Origin: a bacterium | Lineage (GTDB): Bacteria > 4484-113 > JAGGVC01 | Assembly: GCA_039961635.1 (NCBI GenBank) | Contig: JABRWB010000037.1 | Coordinates: forward strand, 1 to 64,000 | Direction: 5' to 3' | DNA length: 64,000 bases | Part shown: positions 1-7,683 of the stretch, in pieces | How the letters are laid out: the number at the start of each line of letters is the position of its first letter | Numbering within the stretch: the first letter of the stretch is position 1 | Position numbers and translations under genes: made by a program | Notes under the pieces: generated by a model | What the model was told of the DNA's origin: nothing | The model's input: the letters and a program-made list of their open reading frames with translations, nothing else | Databases searched by the model: none

Positions 1-1609
1 CGGTATCCGCTGAATCCAAATCTTCGGAATCCGCGGCCTTTGTTTCATCCGGCCCGGCCGGAGCGCCGCCGTCCCCGTTCTCGAAGCTTGCGCCGTCGTG
101 GCGCAGCCCCGCGGGATATTCTAGCTTGAGCTCGCGGACGACGGCCAGCGCAGCGTCAAGCTGGGTGCGCCCGCCGTCAATCAGCAAAAGCGTATCGGGG
201 AAATGCCACTTGTCGTCGGAGAGAAACCGCAGGAGGCGGCGGCGCAGCACTTCGGAGAGCGCCTTCAGGTCGTCGCCGGCGGTCTTGCCGCGGATCGTGA
301 AGCTGCGGTAGGCGCGGTTGTCTGGCGAGCCGTCCGTGAATACGACCATGCTGCCGACGGTCTCCTTGCCGCGATGGTGGCTGATGTCGTAACCCTCGAT
401 GCGGCGTGGATAGAACGGAAGCGAGAGAAGCTCCTTGACGCGGGAGACGCCGGGGGTGATCACGAACTCGCCGGGGGCGCGCAGCAGCCGGGATTTAAGG
501 CGCTCGGCGGCGTTTTCCATCACCATCCGCACGAGATCCGCACGGGGGCCGCGCCGCGGGACTTTCAGATGGACGCTTCGGCCGAGGAGGGAGGTCAGCC
601 ATTCGGCGGCGGCGGGCGCGGCGGGGATTTCGAGCGGCAGCAGGATCTCCGGCTGGATGTGCTCGCGGTTGGAGTAATACTGCTGGATGAAGCTGGCGAG
701 GATGACGCCGGGCTCCTCCTCCAGCTCGTTCTCCATCTTGAATTCTAGCTCGCCCAAGACGCGGCCGCCGCGGACGGGCAACACCATCACGACGGCGGTT
801 TTTTCGGAATAGGCATAGCCGAGCGCGTCGAAGAAGTCGTCCGGGCGGCCCCAGAGCCGGTGGCGGTCGCGGGTGCGCTTCACGGCATAGAGGACGTCGC
901 GGAACCGGGCGGCGGCTTCGTAGCGGCGGGCTTCGCTGGCTTCGTACATCATCCGCTCGATCTCGGACTGGACTTCGGATTCGCTGCCGGAGAAAAACTT
1001 GATCGCCTGGCGGACTAAGCCGCCGTAGTCGTCACGGTTTATCAGGTCGGCGCAAGGGCCGCTGCAGAGCTTGAGGTGGTAGTCAAGGCAGGGCTTGGGG
1101 ATGAACTTCTTGCCGTCGAGGTCAAGGGAGCAGGTTCGCAGGTTGAACAGGTTCGATATGAACCGAAGCGCCATCCGCATCGCGTTGACGCTGGTGTACG
1201 GCCCGAAATACCGGCTGCCGTCGTCGGCGACGCTGCGCGTGACGAGCAGGCGCGGATACGGCTCGTTCGTCGTGATTTTTATATACGGGTATTCCTTGTC
1301 GTCCTTCAACAGGATGTTGTATTTCGGCTGGAACTGCTTGATGAGGCTCGCTTCGAGGATGAATGCTTCGTTTTCGGTACGCGTCAGCATCACGTCGAAG
1401 TCTTCCAGGCGCCCGAGCATGTACTCGATATTCGGCCCGTGCTTGGGCGATTTGTTGAAATAGGACGACACGCGGTCGCGCAGCGAGAGCGCCTTTCCGA
1501 TGTAAAGTATGCGGCCGCGCTTGTCCCGCATCCGGTACACGCCGGGCGCGTCGGGAAGGCTGCGCACCTTCTCCAGAATTTCGGGCGGCCACTCTCGGAA
1601 ACGTCCCAC
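1..1609 (-). CDS. uvrC: UvrABC excinuclease subunit C (partial, 3' end off window)
   Basis: Nucleotide excision repair endonuclease that makes both incisions around lesions loaded by UvrA/UvrB. Reading from 1609 the protein shows the N-terminal GIY-YIG nuclease (GVYRMRDKRGRILYIGKA), a UvrB-binding UVR helix pair about residues 200-235, and the start of the RNase H-like nuclease (GYDISHHRGKETVGSMVVF, then LLIDGG). The gene leaves the window inside that second nuclease, so the C-terminal HhH domain is not seen. After LLIDGG there is an acidic, low-complexity stretch of roughly 40 residues where homologues run directly on. The GTG at 1609 is chosen because a TATAAT (1616-1621) lies exactly six bases upstream and no ribosome site is present. 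Divergent from lexA, sharing about 60 bases of promoter region. Confidence 0.93.
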   Translation of the reverse strand, partial: MGRFREWPPEILEKVRSLPDAPGVYRMRDKRGRILYIGKALSLRDRVSSYFNKSPKHGPNIEYMLGRLEDFDVMLTRTENEAFILEASLIKQFQPKYNILLKDDKEYPYIKITTNEPYPRLLVTRSVADDGSRYFGPYTSVNAMRMALRFISNLFNLRTCSLDLDGKKFIPKPCLDYHLKLCSGPCADLINRDDYGGLVRQAIKFFSGSESEVQSEIERMMYEASEARRYEAAARFRDVLYAVKRTRDRHRLWGRPDDFFDALGYAYSEKTAVVMVLPVRGGRVLGELEFKMENELEEEPGVILASFIQQYYSNREHIQPEILLPLEIPAAPAAAEWLTSLLGRSVHLKVPRRGPRADLVRMVMENAAERLKSRLLRAPGEFVITPGVSRVKELLSLPFYPRRIEGYDISHHRGKETVGSMVVFTDGSPDNRAYRSFTIRGKTAGDDLKALSEVLRRRLLRFLSDDKWHFPDTLLLIDGGRTQLDAALAVVRELKLEYPAGLRHDGASFENGDGGAPAGPDETKAADSEDLDSADT

Positions 1610-1615
1610 GGCGGC

Positions 1616-1621
1616 ATTATA
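1616..1621 (-). promoter_or_regulatory. -10 box of uvrC, six bases before its GTG
   Basis: TATAAT on the minus strand followed by six bases and the GTG start. A start point seven bases after the hexamer would put the first transcribed base on the G of GTG, i.e. a leaderless mRNA. No good -35 hexamer is visible at 16-18 bases. Confidence 0.6.
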
Positions 1622-1632
1622 CCCGCCGGCGC

Positions 1633-1661
1633 TTGACAATGTGACGGATGTGTGCTATACG
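1633..1661 (+). promoter_or_regulatory. lexA promoter
   Basis: TTGACA at 1633-1638, a 17-base spacer, and TATACG at 1656-1661. The expected start point is about four bases before the ATG at 1672, so the leader would be almost absent. The -10 region overlaps TACGAGCGTTT (1658-1668), which resembles TACGAACGATT upstream of recA and may be the LexA operator. Confidence 0.65.
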
Positions 1662-1671
1662 AGCGTTTGTC

Positions 1672-2286
1672 ATGAAAGAAATCACCGACAACCAGAAAGT
1701 GATACTCGAAATCGTCGCCGAATTCATAGACGACGAGGGCTACCCCCCCACCATCCGCGACATCGCGGGCGCATACCAGTGCAGCGTGAAAGGCGCTTAC
1801 GACCACGTTTTGGCGCTGGAAAAAAAAGGATACTTGGTGCGGGACAAGATGCGCAGCCGCGGCATCCTCTTGACAGACAAGGCAGACGTCGCGCTTGGCC
1901 GGATCGGGCGCGGCGCCGTGCCGCTGTACGGCGCGATCGCCGCGGGCGAGGCCATCTTCGCGGACGACAACGTGCTGGGAACGCTCAACTACCCGACGAG
2001 CCTTCCGGAGGGGGGGGAGTTCTTCGCCCTGCAGGTGAAGGGGGACTCGATGATGGGCGCGGGCATCTTCGACGGGGACACGGTCGTCATCCGCAAGCAG
2101 CCCAAGGTGCTCTCCGGCGAAATCGCCGCGTGCCTTATCGAAGACGAAGCGACGCTCAAGCAGGTGATATATAAAGAGGGCAAGGTCATCCTGCGCTCGC
2201 ACAACCCCAAGTACCGCGACCGGGAGCTCAAGGAAAAGGAGCTGCGCGTCCTCGGCAAGCTCCACGCGCTGTTCAGACAGTATTAG
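1672..2286 (+). CDS. lexA: LexA SOS repressor / autoprotease
   Basis: Transcriptional repressor of the SOS regulon that cleaves itself when RecA filaments form. The 204-residue protein has an N-terminal winged helix (residues 1-65, YPPTIRDIAGAYQC) and a C-terminal S24-type protease domain. The scissile bond is Ala91-Gly92 (AIAAGEAI), the nucleophile is Ser126 in GDSMMGAGIFDGD and the general base is Lys163 in DEATLKQ. ATG 1672 is preferred over an upstream ATG at 1648, which would precede the promoter's start point. It is divergent from uvrC, and recA lies about 9 kb away. The 3' end overlaps the end of the convergent small gene at 2283 by a few bases. Confidence 0.95.
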   Translation: MKEITDNQKVILEIVAEFIDDEGYPPTIRDIAGAYQCSVKGAYDHVLALEKKGYLVRDKMRSRGILLTDKADVALGRIGRGAVPLYGAIAAGEAIFADDNVLGTLNYPTSLPEGGEFFALQVKGDSMMGAGIFDGDTVVIRKQPKVLSGEIAACLIEDEATLKQVIYKEGKVILRSHNPKYRDRELKEKELRVLGKLHALFRQY

Positions 2287-2531
2287 CAGGGGCAATTTTC
2301 TGAATTTGCTCCCGCGGGCTTTTCGGCTTCCTGCATTTTCCGCCTATAAATCCGAGCCTGCATCCTGACGTACTCGGCAAGCGACTTCGCCTTGATCGGG
2401 TCCGAAACAAACTCCCGGAACTGGCGTTCTGCTTCCATCCGGGCGACCGCAATCTGAACCGCCAACTCGATTGTTTCCTCGTCAAGATCGAATCGTCCAT
2501 TTATCGATTCTGGTTTCTCAGGCACATGCAT
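2283..2531 (-). CDS. Small helical protein, last gene of the Cys-rich/radical SAM operon
   Basis: An 82-residue protein of no family I recognise. It is largely charged and predicted helical (DEETIELAVQIAVARMEAER, then an Arg/Lys-rich segment) and ends in a short tail closing with NCPC. Its ATG overlaps the last 14 bases of the radical SAM gene and has GGAGG nine bases upstream, so it is translated with that gene. Position and size would fit an accessory such as a peptide-binding partner of the maturase, but this is inference from context only; it has no recognisable RiPP recognition element fold at sequence level. The stop overlaps the end of lexA on the other strand. Confidence 0.7.
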   Translation of the reverse strand: MHVPEKPESINGRFDLDEETIELAVQIAVARMEAERQFREFVSDPIKAKSLAEYVRMQARIYRRKMQEAEKPAGANSENCPC

Positions 2532-3615
2532 TCAGAACTTCCTCCAGCCGGTGATAAATCCGGGTAAACTTGGAATTATGATCGCTCGGAATGAACGGAT
2601 TACCCGTCTCTGTGAAGTTGACTGCCGGACACCCACTGGAGCAACGGTCCGCAATGTCGCAATCCCTGCATTTTGATCTCAATTGAAGGTTATCCCAGTT
2701 GAGTGCGTACCGTTCGCGCAAGTTTGTTATGCCTTCGAAGATATTGCCTAATACGAAAATGCCGTTGCCGTTGTTGCAGCCCTGAATCTTGGCACATCCA
2801 GTAATCGTGCCTGCCGGATCAACTGAAAGCCTTCCCCTGCCCGCGCCGCAACCCCATTGGCCCCTTTTGCGATCCTGAGGCTTTTCGGTGTCGTACTCGA
2901 AAATGGTCAGCCGGATGGGCGCCTTTTTCGCCTTCATTTCGTTGTGATATTGGGCAACCTTTAACATTTGCTCTTCATAGGCCGTTATTTCCTCGTCTTT
3001 CCACTCAACCCCCGTCGCCGCGCCTATGATAAACTGGTTAACGCCGCACTCGAAAAGACATTTCACACCCTCGGCCAAATCGCAAACAGTGTCGGGATTA
3101 ACCGTAACACGCGCTCCTTGCCATGGTTGATAGCGCTTCAACTCTGGAAGCCGTGACGTTATCAATTTCCATGTCGGTGCGCCGTCGGCAAAATGTCGGT
3201 ATTTATTATGCGAATGCTCGGAACCGTCAATGGAAAGCAGATATTTAATTTGCATACCTGCCAGGCGCTCGGCCATGGTCTGGTCAAGCAGCGTTCCGTT
3301 CGTCGTCAGCGAAAAGCCTGGAGTTTTTCCTTGCTTCGAGCATATTCCCCTGTACAGCGCCGTTGCATGCTCAATCAGGCCTATCTCAATTAGTGGCTCG
3401 CCGCCTATATATGTAACCTGCGGATTCAAATGACGGCAATACTCGCTGTGAAACGCAACAGCGCGCTCCAACACATCCGGAGACATGGATCTGGGTTGCT
3501 TCTTTTCCATGAAGCAGTAGGTGCAATACAGGTTGCACTTGGTCGTCATGATCATGTCCAAGTGCATGACGGGTGGCATCATGCGCTTATTGATGAAGGT
3601 GTCAAAGGAATTCAC
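2518..3615 (-). CDS. Radical SAM/SPASM peptide-maturase-like enzyme
   Basis: Iron-sulfur enzyme expected to use S-adenosylmethionine to modify a peptide. From GTG 3615 (365 residues) the SAM cluster motif CNLYCTYC gives Cys27, 31 and 34. The C-terminal SPASM domain follows the known spacing: CX12GX4C (Cys256 to 274), Cys280, then CX2CX5CX3C (Cys316, 319, 325, 329) in CRDCDIADRCSSGC. Such two-cluster enzymes include sactipeptide, ranthipeptide and cyclophane maturases and anaerobic sulfatase-maturating enzymes. The reading frame is open back to a TTG at 3684, inside the upstream gene; GTG 3615 has GAGG seven bases before it and lies just past the upstream stop, and ATG 3582 is the alternative. 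The preceding Cys-rich gene is the obvious candidate substrate. Confidence 0.88.
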   Translation of the reverse strand: MNSFDTFINKRMMPPVMHLDMIMTTKCNLYCTYCFMEKKQPRSMSPDVLERAVAFHSEYCRHLNPQVTYIGGEPLIEIGLIEHATALYRGICSKQGKTPGFSLTTNGTLLDQTMAERLAGMQIKYLLSIDGSEHSHNKYRHFADGAPTWKLITSRLPELKRYQPWQGARVTVNPDTVCDLAEGVKCLFECGVNQFIIGAATGVEWKDEEITAYEEQMLKVAQYHNEMKAKKAPIRLTIFEYDTEKPQDRKRGQWGCGAGRGRLSVDPAGTITGCAKIQGCNNGNGIFVLGNIFEGITNLRERYALNWDNLQLRSKCRDCDIADRCSSGCPAVNFTETGNPFIPSDHNSKFTRIYHRLEEVLNACA

Positions 3616-3635
3616 AACATGGCCTCGAACTATGG

Positions 3636-4733
3636 CTATAAGTGGTACATCACCACTGAACACACATGTGTTTCGTTTCCGCAATCGTACCTCTCGCAGT
3701 CAAATCCTTCCGGATGGTCTTCGTCGCACTCGAACTTGTGATCGTCAATGTCGCAGGCGAAAATTTCGTACACAAGATACGGAGGACCCGATCCTGCGCA
3801 TTTGCCGCAATGGTATGCGTTGTCCGCGCAATGGAACTTAGTCCCGTTGTTCCCGCAATTAAAGGTGTCCTGACCTTCCGCATTCCTGCAAGTAAAGCTT
3901 GGGGAAGTTGCACCTGCCTTCCCACAAGAAAACATAGAGTGCGTTGTACATAAAAAATGCGTAGCCTGCTCATCCTCCGCACTGCAGTGAAACTGCCACA
4001 TGCATGAAAACACACCCGGACCGGGGTCATCCGGTAATCCCTCTGGATCCCAAGTCTGAGAACAGGATGTGTCGCCGCCGGTGCAGTCATGGCCACCTTT
4101 GCAAGTAAACAAATTGTTGCAATTGAATATGTGCTTCTCCGAACAGTCGAAACTGTCTTCTGTGTCGTCATTGCAATCAAAACGAGTTCCGGGATAGCCA
4201 CCGGGCAATTCCCCGCACGCGAAATCGTACTTGCTGCCATCGTCGCAGTCAAAATAAGTGCCATTTTCGCCTTCGCACTCAAACTTGTTTGTATCTTGAG
4301 ATGCGTAGCATTTAAAAACGTCAGCTTCACACCGGAAGTTTTCCTGTTCATCGCAAGAAAAATCGTAATTTTCGTAACAAGTCGGTTCCGGTGCCGATGC
4401 ACATTCGTAGTTTACCCCAGTGCATCCTCCGTAAACATCCAAACACCTAAACGATTGGTCATTGCACACAAAAAGGGGCTGCGATGAATCACAGGTAAAA
4501 CTGGAAACACACGTATATGGACTTGGACCAGGACACATGGGGATGCCTTCAGGAGAAATGTTGCCACCTCTTGTCGTGACATCTTCTATTTTATGCGGCT
4601 GCGGATATTTGCTTCTGCAATTTTCCACAATCTGCATGATGCGATCCGAAAGCGCTATTGCAACAGCCATCTTCACCACAGCATTGGGGAAGTCCAAATT
4701 GCGGTCTTCCAAAGCCATTTCACTTGCCATCAT
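3636..4733 (-). CDS. Giant Cys-rich protein with repeated aromatic-x-Cys motifs (candidate RiPP precursor)
   Basis: A 365-residue acidic protein without a known domain. Residues 1-66 form a leader-like helical region (ALEDRNLDFPNAVVKMAVA) with one Cys at 39. From Cys67 to the end there are 34 Cys, and 27 of the 35 Cys sit in the pattern F/Y-x-C (FTC, FVC, FRC, FEC, FDC, FNC, FSC, FHC, YDC and so on), spaced about 4 to 20 residues apart with Asp, Glu, Asn, Gly and Ser between. No signal peptide or membrane segment is visible. The ATG follows AGAAGGAGAGG directly and overlaps the upstream gene by 14 bases; ATG 4730 is an equally good start. The radical SAM gene begins 20 bases after its stop. 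RiPP precursors are usually under about 120 residues, so a structural Cys-rich protein modified in place is also possible. Confidence 0.8.
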   Translation of the reverse strand: MMASEMALEDRNLDFPNAVVKMAVAIALSDRIMQIVENCRSKYPQPHKIEDVTTRGGNISPEGIPMCPGPSPYTCVSSFTCDSSQPLFVCNDQSFRCLDVYGGCTGVNYECASAPEPTCYENYDFSCDEQENFRCEADVFKCYASQDTNKFECEGENGTYFDCDDGSKYDFACGELPGGYPGTRFDCNDDTEDSFDCSEKHIFNCNNLFTCKGGHDCTGGDTSCSQTWDPEGLPDDPGPGVFSCMWQFHCSAEDEQATHFLCTTHSMFSCGKAGATSPSFTCRNAEGQDTFNCGNNGTKFHCADNAYHCGKCAGSGPPYLVYEIFACDIDDHKFECDEDHPEGFDCERYDCGNETHVCSVVMYHL

Positions 4734-5421
4734 CCTCTCCTTCTAAGCTGTTAACATTAATACCAAACCAGCTATGATACGGCCGGTAGATCGGATTATC
4801 CTGCACAAAATCCCTGCTTGATGAGTATGTTTCCGAGAATTCAATCCTTAGAATGTTGATCGCAACACCAGTCGAATCAGCCTCTAAGAAACTGACTGTA
4901 TTTGGCCAATCCTCCAGCAGTGAACCTTGATCCTCCATCAGGCAAATCGCCGGTCCCGAATATTTTCTCCATAGCAAATCGAATTCCGATTGCAATTCAT
5001 GGTTGCCCCTAAGCAAATCTAATGCTTGGGAAAACGAGCAGAACCGAAGCAAAATTAATGCCCCAACAAAATCCGTGCAATAATCTCTAGAATTAATCGC
5101 ATCAGCAGAAGCATAGTCCCATCGGCTTGCACCTGCTGTCGGAACTGGCTCCATCCTCTTCATAGGATTGGCTAATGTAGAATCATATTGCTCGACATCG
5201 GTGAGAAACTCATAGATGGCACTAAGGTCGGATTTAATGCCATATCCATACAAGGCCCGACAGCAAGTATTCGACCAGAATTGTGAATAGCGTTGTCCGG
5301 AAATCTCGGTCGAATTCGCGGGCGCATCTTGCACCATTACTACCTGCACTAGAAGTAGCAGAAAAACAAAGACAAGGTTGACACTGTGACTCAGTTTCAA
5401 CTGCCTTTTTCCAAGAAGCAT
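4720..5421 (-). CDS. Secreted protein of unknown function, first gene of the Cys-rich/radical SAM operon
   Basis: A 233-residue protein I cannot assign. Residues 1-32 are a clear export signal (KRQLKLSH followed by a run of Val, Phe and Leu), with no lipobox Cys; the mature part begins near QDAPANSTE. It holds five Cys (a CC pair, then three single ones) and a Trp/Tyr-rich C-terminus (YRPYHSWFGI). The frame is open upstream to 5502, but the consensus promoter lies at 5461-5489, so the first start after the transcription start is ATG 5421, with AAAGGAG 12 bases upstream. Its last codons carry the ribosome site of the Cys-rich gene, coupling the two. It might act on or anchor the modified product at the cell surface; that is inference. 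Confidence 0.72.
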   Translation of the reverse strand: MLLGKRQLKLSHSVNLVFVFLLLLVQVVMVQDAPANSTEISGQRYSQFWSNTCCRALYGYGIKSDLSAIYEFLTDVEQYDSTLANPMKRMEPVPTAGASRWDYASADAINSRDYCTDFVGALILLRFCSFSQALDLLRGNHELQSEFDLLWRKYSGPAICLMEDQGSLLEDWPNTVSFLEADSTGVAINILRIEFSETYSSSRDFVQDNPIYRPYHSWFGINVNSLEGEDDGK

Positions 5422-5460
5422 ATACCCAGCACACTCCTTTGGCCTTTCCAACCGATTGCC

Positions 5461-5489
5461 ATTATACCCGGAACCGAGGTGCTTGTCAA
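5461..5489 (-). promoter_or_regulatory. Perfect consensus promoter of the Cys-rich/radical SAM operon
   Basis: On the minus strand TTGACA (5484-5489), a 17-base spacer and TATAAT (5461-5466): both hexamers match the sigma-70 consensus completely. Start point expected near 5454, giving a leader of about 33 bases. Confidence 0.85.
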
Positions 5490-5766
5490 GCGAAAAAGCC
5501 ACTTACGACAAAAAAAAAAAATCGGATGTCATATGTTGGCATTCAGGAGCAAAATTACCTGATTATTTTTCCTTTATTCACGCCAAGCTCCAGTTTTCAC
5601 AAGGCCGCGAGACTCCAATTTAACGACAATCTTTAGACTTGCGCTGGAGGATTTTGTTGCATCGCAAGCAAAAACCTGTCCGAAATTGCGCCCTTTAAGG
5701 GGGATTCGCCAATCTGGAGATCGGCAGTATATGCAGTGGGGAAATATTGCGGAGTGCTTTACCTAA
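5490..5766. other. AT-richer intergenic stretch without a gene
   Basis: About 275 bases between the operon promoter and the terminator of the amidohydrolase gene. It contains an A-tract near 5510-5521 and is visibly less G+C-rich than flanking genes. I see no convincing reading frame, RNA gene or repeat. It may be the edge of an acquired segment. Confidence 0.5.
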
Positions 5767-5794
5767 TGAAACAAAGCGCAGGCATGGCCTGCGC
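5767..5794 (-). terminator. Intrinsic terminator of the amidohydrolase gene
   Basis: Minus-strand hairpin with an 8-bp stem GCGCAGGC/GCCTGCGC (5776-5794) and a three-base loop, followed by TTTGTTTC. It lies 20 bases past the stop at 5814. Confidence 0.75.
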
Positions 5795-5813
5795 ACTCCT
5801 TAAAGCAAAGCCG

Positions 5814-7013
5814 CTAGTCCGTATGCACAACCCGCCCCGCTACCATCGTCGCGGCGCAGGTTTCGTGGCCCGTCACGATCTCGCGGATCACTTCGTCCGC
5901 GCTTTCGCCCGCGACGCCGGGCCAGACTGTCAGGTCGCCGATGCATCCGAGGCGCACGCGGCCGAGGTCGTGGTGCAGCCCGAGCGGACGCAGGCCGTTG
6001 ATCGTAATCATGTCGAACAACGCGGCCAGCGGCATATCCGGGAACGTTTCAAGCACCAGCCGAGCCTCGTGCAGCACCGAAAGCCTGTCGTTCGACGCGT
6101 ACGAGTCGGTGCCGAGCGCGACGCACAATCCCGCGCGCATATACGTCTCGACGGGATGCTTCGGATGCCGGAAGTAGCGGTGGCTCTTGGGGCAGTAGAC
6201 CGGAGTCAGCCCGCTTTTCGCAAGGTAGTAAAGGTCGTTTTCTTCCCAGTAATTCAAATGAATCCCGTAGGTGCGCCGACCCAGCATTCCGAGCCGGTAG
6301 TAATATTCGACCGGCGTCATCCCCGCGCCCTGCCAGTGGGGATCGTGCGCGTCGCCTTTTTTGAGCAGGCGCTCGATGTCCTCGTTGCCGGTGCGGATAA
6401 ACTCTATTTCGGCGCGCATCTCCGACAGGTGCGTCGATATCGGCCGCCGCCAGGAATCCGCGAGGCTTTTGCATGCTAGCGCGATTTCCTTGGACGCGGT
6501 GTAGGGCGCGTGCACCGCGAAGCTGTACGCGGTGTGCGCGGCGAGCTTTTTTATGTCCGGCTCGTGGTTGTTGAACTCGAACATTTCCCGCATCGGGAAA
6601 TAACGAAGGCCGGTGGCGCGGACGCGCGCGATCGGCACGTCCATCGTGTAATGATCCACGAGCGTGGTAGTGCCTGTAGAAAACATCTCGCGTATGGATG
6701 GAAACGGGTCGGGAACGGGAGGATTGGGGCCGAATTTGATATCGCGGATGGACTGAAGCCAGTCGATGAAATTGCCGTTGTAGCCGATCCTGCCCTTGCA
6801 CCAGTCCAGTTCAAGATGACAGTGCGAGTTGATGAAGCCGGGAAGCACCGCCGCGTTCGGAAAATCCAGCACGCGGTCGCCGGAATTGCGGGAAACGAGC
6901 GCGTTGAAATCGCCGATTTCGGAAATCCTGCCCCTGCTCACGCGCACGGACTTGCCGCGCAGGAGCGTGCGGCTGTCGGAAAGCACAGACTTGGCCCGAA
7001 CGATGGTTCCCAT
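5814..7013 (-). CDS. Amidohydrolase, probable aminodeoxyfutalosine deaminase
   Basis: Metal-dependent amidohydrolase of the ATZ/TRZ deaminase group, 399 residues. The metal-binding HxH is in NSHCHLEL after the usual PGFIN strand. Further ligands are the His of HLSEM and GIHLNY and the Asp of GTDSYASND. The segment CPKSHRYFRHPKHP is the form I associate with aminodeoxyfutalosine deaminases (MqnX) rather than S-adenosylhomocysteine deaminases, and a chorismate dehydratase (mqnA) is present at 39087-39989, so a step in futalosine-route menaquinone synthesis is likely. Substrate cannot be proven from sequence. A TATAAT lies about 22 bases before the ATG. It is a single-gene unit with its own terminator. 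Confidence 0.72.
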   Translation of the reverse strand: MGTIVRAKSVLSDSRTLLRGKSVRVSRGRISEIGDFNALVSRNSGDRVLDFPNAAVLPGFINSHCHLELDWCKGRIGYNGNFIDWLQSIRDIKFGPNPPVPDPFPSIREMFSTGTTTLVDHYTMDVPIARVRATGLRYFPMREMFEFNNHEPDIKKLAAHTAYSFAVHAPYTASKEIALACKSLADSWRRPISTHLSEMRAEIEFIRTGNEDIERLLKKGDAHDPHWQGAGMTPVEYYYRLGMLGRRTYGIHLNYWEENDLYYLAKSGLTPVYCPKSHRYFRHPKHPVETYMRAGLCVALGTDSYASNDRLSVLHEARLVLETFPDMPLAALFDMITINGLRPLGLHHDLGRVRLGCIGDLTVWPGVAGESADEVIREIVTGHETCAATMVAGRVVHTD

Positions 7014-7065
7014 GCCGGCGATTGGCGGATTTTTAATTATATCACGGCGAGCCGGACGCGCCCGG

Positions 7066-7683
7066 TCAGGCGCGCACGCGCCGCAGCGCGGCCTTGATCA
7101 GCTCCGCCGCATCCGCGCCCGCGCCGACTTCGTCCTCCGCTTCGGATACGGCTTTCAGCGCCGCGCGGTTGGGGAATCCGAGCTGCAAAAGCGCGGCGAC
7201 CGCGGTTTTAAAAGCGCCGTCGGCCGCCTCTGCGGACGGGGCCTGCTCCCTGCCCTTGCGCGGCGGCTCGGTGAGCGCGGCGAGCTCGCCGATTTTGTCG
7301 CGCAGTTCGACGATTATTTTTTCCGCGAGTTTCGCCCCGACGCCGGGCGCCGCGGTGAGAAGCCGCGATTCGCCGGTCGCGATCGCGCGCGCGACCGCGG
7401 GCGCGGAAAGCGAAACGAGTGAAAGCGCGATCTTAGGCCCTACGCCGCTCGCGGTCAGGAGCAGCCTGAAAAGGTCGCGTTCCTCCGCGGTCGCGAATCC
7501 GTAAAACGCGAGTTTTTCCGCCGTAATCGCAAGGTGCGTGTATACGCGCACGCTGTCCCCCGCCGAAAAATGCGCGTCGCATCCCGGCGCGGCCGCAAGC
7601 TCGAAACAAACCGGGCCGACTTCCAGCTCCAAACGGCCGGCGCGGTCAACGGAAATCACGACTCCGTCCAGATGCGAAATCAT
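7066..7683 (-). CDS. ruvA: Holliday junction DNA helicase subunit RuvA
   Basis: Tetrameric junction-binding subunit that loads RuvB for branch migration. The 205-residue protein has the N-terminal OB fold (ISHLDGVVISVDRAGRLEL), two helix-hairpin-helix motifs (ASGVGPKIALSLV and APGVGAKLAEKIIVEL) and a C-terminal RuvB-contacting three-helix domain after an Ala/Glu linker. The start is ATG 7683, whose ATGA overlaps the ruvC stop; the longer frame to 7719 lies inside ruvC. No ruvB follows in this window. Confidence 0.95.
   Translation of the reverse strand: MISHLDGVVISVDRAGRLELEVGPVCFELAAAPGCDAHFSAGDSVRVYTHLAITAEKLAFYGFATAEERDLFRLLLTASGVGPKIALSLVSLSAPAVARAIATGESRLLTAAPGVGAKLAEKIIVELRDKIGELAALTEPPRKGREQAPSAEAADGAFKTAVAALLQLGFPNRAALKAVSEAEDEVGAGADAAELIKAALRRVRA

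Noticed and set aside
203-748. Plus-strand frame inside uvrC
   Set aside because: Antisense shadow of a clear UvrC coding sequence with high third-position G+C.
1390-2295. Long minus-strand frame through lexA and the start of uvrC
   Set aside because: It is antisense to lexA and out of frame with uvrC; the protein has no family features.
3615-3684. TTG at 3684 as the start of the radical SAM gene
   Set aside because: It lies 49 bases inside the Cys-rich gene and has no ribosome site; GTG 3615 has GAGG at a good distance.
5421-5502. Upstream start at 5502 for the exported protein
   Set aside because: It precedes the perfect promoter at 5461-5489, so it would not be in the mRNA.
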